Assembly: GCA_002371375.1 (NCBI GenBank)
Contig: DFIB01000093.1
Coordinates: 1 to 7,249 of the forward strand
Source: Mageeibacillus sp. UBA3708
GTDB lineage: Bacteria > Bacillota > Clostridia > Saccharofermentanales > Saccharofermentanaceae
Length of the DNA: 7,249 bases
Direction: 5' to 3'
Shown: positions 6,653 to 7,249 of the stretch, piece after piece
How the letters are laid out: each line of letters starts with the position of its first letter
How positions within the stretch are numbered: position 1 is the stretch's first letter
Position numbers and translations under genes: made by a program
The notes under the pieces: model-generated
The model's input: the letters and a program-made list of their open reading frames with translations, nothing else
What the model was told of the DNA's origin: nothing
Databases searched by the model: none

Positions 6653-6656
6653 ACAC
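6653..6656 (-). promoter_or_regulatory. Ribosome binding site deciding the SGNH hydrolase start
   Basis: The minus strand reads TGAGAGGTGTTTATG from the stop codon of the upstream gene. GAGG lies 5-6 nt before ATG 6650, while the alternative GTG start overlaps this same sequence and could not use it. This makes ATG 6650 the better start. Confidence 0.7.
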
Positions 6657-6659
6657 CTC

Positions 6660-7249
6660 TCAACAGTCGATCCCGGAATAGTACTTCTCGAGTTTGGGCC
6701 TGGCCGCGACATAGTACTTCTCAAGACCTTTATCAAAATGTTTGCCCATACCTTCCATGATTATGGAATCGGCTTTCTCAAGTGACATCTTGTCCTTGTA
6801 AACACGCTTGCTGACCAGAGCATCGTACACATCGGCGATAGCCATGATCCTCGCTTCGAGTGGGATCTGTTCTCCCTTAAGACCCTCGGGATAACCGGAA
6901 CCGTCCCACCTCTCGTGGTGATAATGCGCCACATTCTCCGCGACAACCTTGAACGACTCATCATCAGTGCTCTCGAGAATGGAGTGAACTATCCTCGCAC
7001 CTTCTGCGGCATGCTCTTTCATCTTGGCGAATTCCTCATCTGTGAACCTGCCGGGCTTACGCAGTATCTCGTCATCGACCGCGATCTTGCCGAGATCGTG
7101 CATTGGCGCTGCCTTGATCACATCGCGGCAGAACTCATCATTCAGATCAAGTTTCTCATCCTTGCGCATCTCATCGATCAGTATCCTTACACCCATACTT
7201 GTGCGCTTGATGTGACCGCCCGTGGAATTGTCGCGGCTCTCAACCATGG
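6660..7249 (-). CDS. HD-GYP domain protein, probable cyclic-di-GMP phosphodiesterase, N-terminus cut off
   Basis: HD-GYP domains hydrolyse cyclic-di-GMP to pGpG or GMP at a bi- or trinuclear metal centre. Only the C-terminal part is in the window. Numbering from the methionine codon at 7247, the sequence opens with VESRDNSTGGHIKRTS (2-17), the first conserved helix of the domain, then shows the metal-binding MHDLGKI (49-55), KEHAAEG (77-83) with H79, HYHHERWDGSGYP (108-120) with the intact GYP signature, and IADVYDAL (137-144). All catalytic elements visible here are present, so activity is expected. The methionine at 7247 is probably internal: it lies within the conserved domain and the frame stays open to the right edge. 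The missing part may carry a receiver, sensor or membrane domain, which would decide what controls the enzyme. The stop is 9 nt before the esterase gene, so the two are probably co-transcribed. Confidence 0.93.
   Translation of the reverse strand, partial: MVESRDNSTGGHIKRTSMGVRILIDEMRKDEKLDLNDEFCRDVIKAAPMHDLGKIAVDDEILRKPGRFTDEEFAKMKEHAAEGARIVHSILESTDDESFKVVAENVAHYHHERWDGSGYPEGLKGEQIPLEARIMAIADVYDALVSKRVYKDKMSLEKADSIIMEGMGKHFDKGLEKYYVAARPKLEKYYSGIDC

Noticed and set aside
6654..6656. GTG as start codon of the SGNH hydrolase, adding two residues
   Set aside because: This GTG is part of the GAGGTG ribosome binding sequence that serves ATG 6650.
7245..7247. ATG at 7247 as the true start of the HD-GYP gene
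   Set aside because: It falls inside the conserved first helix of the domain, the frame remains open to the window edge, and no ribosome binding site can be seen in the two bases left.

Overview
The window reads as chromosomal DNA of a low-to-mid GC Bacillota bacterium, probably a Clostridia relative of gut or rumen type. This rests on the protein flavour (a clostridial-looking Ppx/GppA variant with a GSGSxQ motif, and the branched-chain aminotransferase and HD-GYP sequence style), on strong AAGGAG-type ribosome binding sites and on a TATAAT-type sigma-A promoter. No taxonomic marker gene is present, so the placement is only moderate in confidence.

All six genes lie on the minus strand and are transcribed from right to left. 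Five form one compact cluster: a 5'-truncated HD-GYP cyclic-di-GMP phosphodiesterase (6660 to the right edge), an SGNH/GDSL arylesterase-like hydrolase (6003-6650), a Ppx/GppA-family exopolyphosphatase (4429-5964), polyphosphate kinase 1 (2096-4426) and an aldose 1-epimerase (956-2074). Gaps are 9, 38, 2 and 21 nt, so co-transcription is very likely. A possible extra promoter with an extended -10 lies just before ppx. The sixth gene, a branched-chain amino acid aminotransferase (883 to the left edge, missing its C-terminus), follows a 72-nt gap that holds its own near-consensus promoter and a strong ribosome binding site.

The biological core is polyphosphate turnover. Ppk1 makes polyphosphate reversibly from ATP. 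The Ppx-like protein, encoded immediately upstream and apparently translationally coupled, would degrade or sense it. The HD-GYP protein suggests that the operon may also link to cyclic-di-GMP signalling. The esterase and mutarotase are probably metabolic passengers, and no direct link to polyphosphate can be read from the sequence.

The most unusual points are a lysine-rich, histone-H1-like tail of about 37 residues on Ppk1 encoded by a 15-bp tandem repeat, a Ppx whose active-site motifs depart from the textbook family, and a perfect 24-bp palindrome inside the galM coding sequence. No RNA genes, insertion sequences, CRISPR arrays or convincing terminators were seen, and no gap between genes exceeds 72 nt. 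I do not see a wholly new system here; this is mostly core metabolism and signalling with a few odd details.
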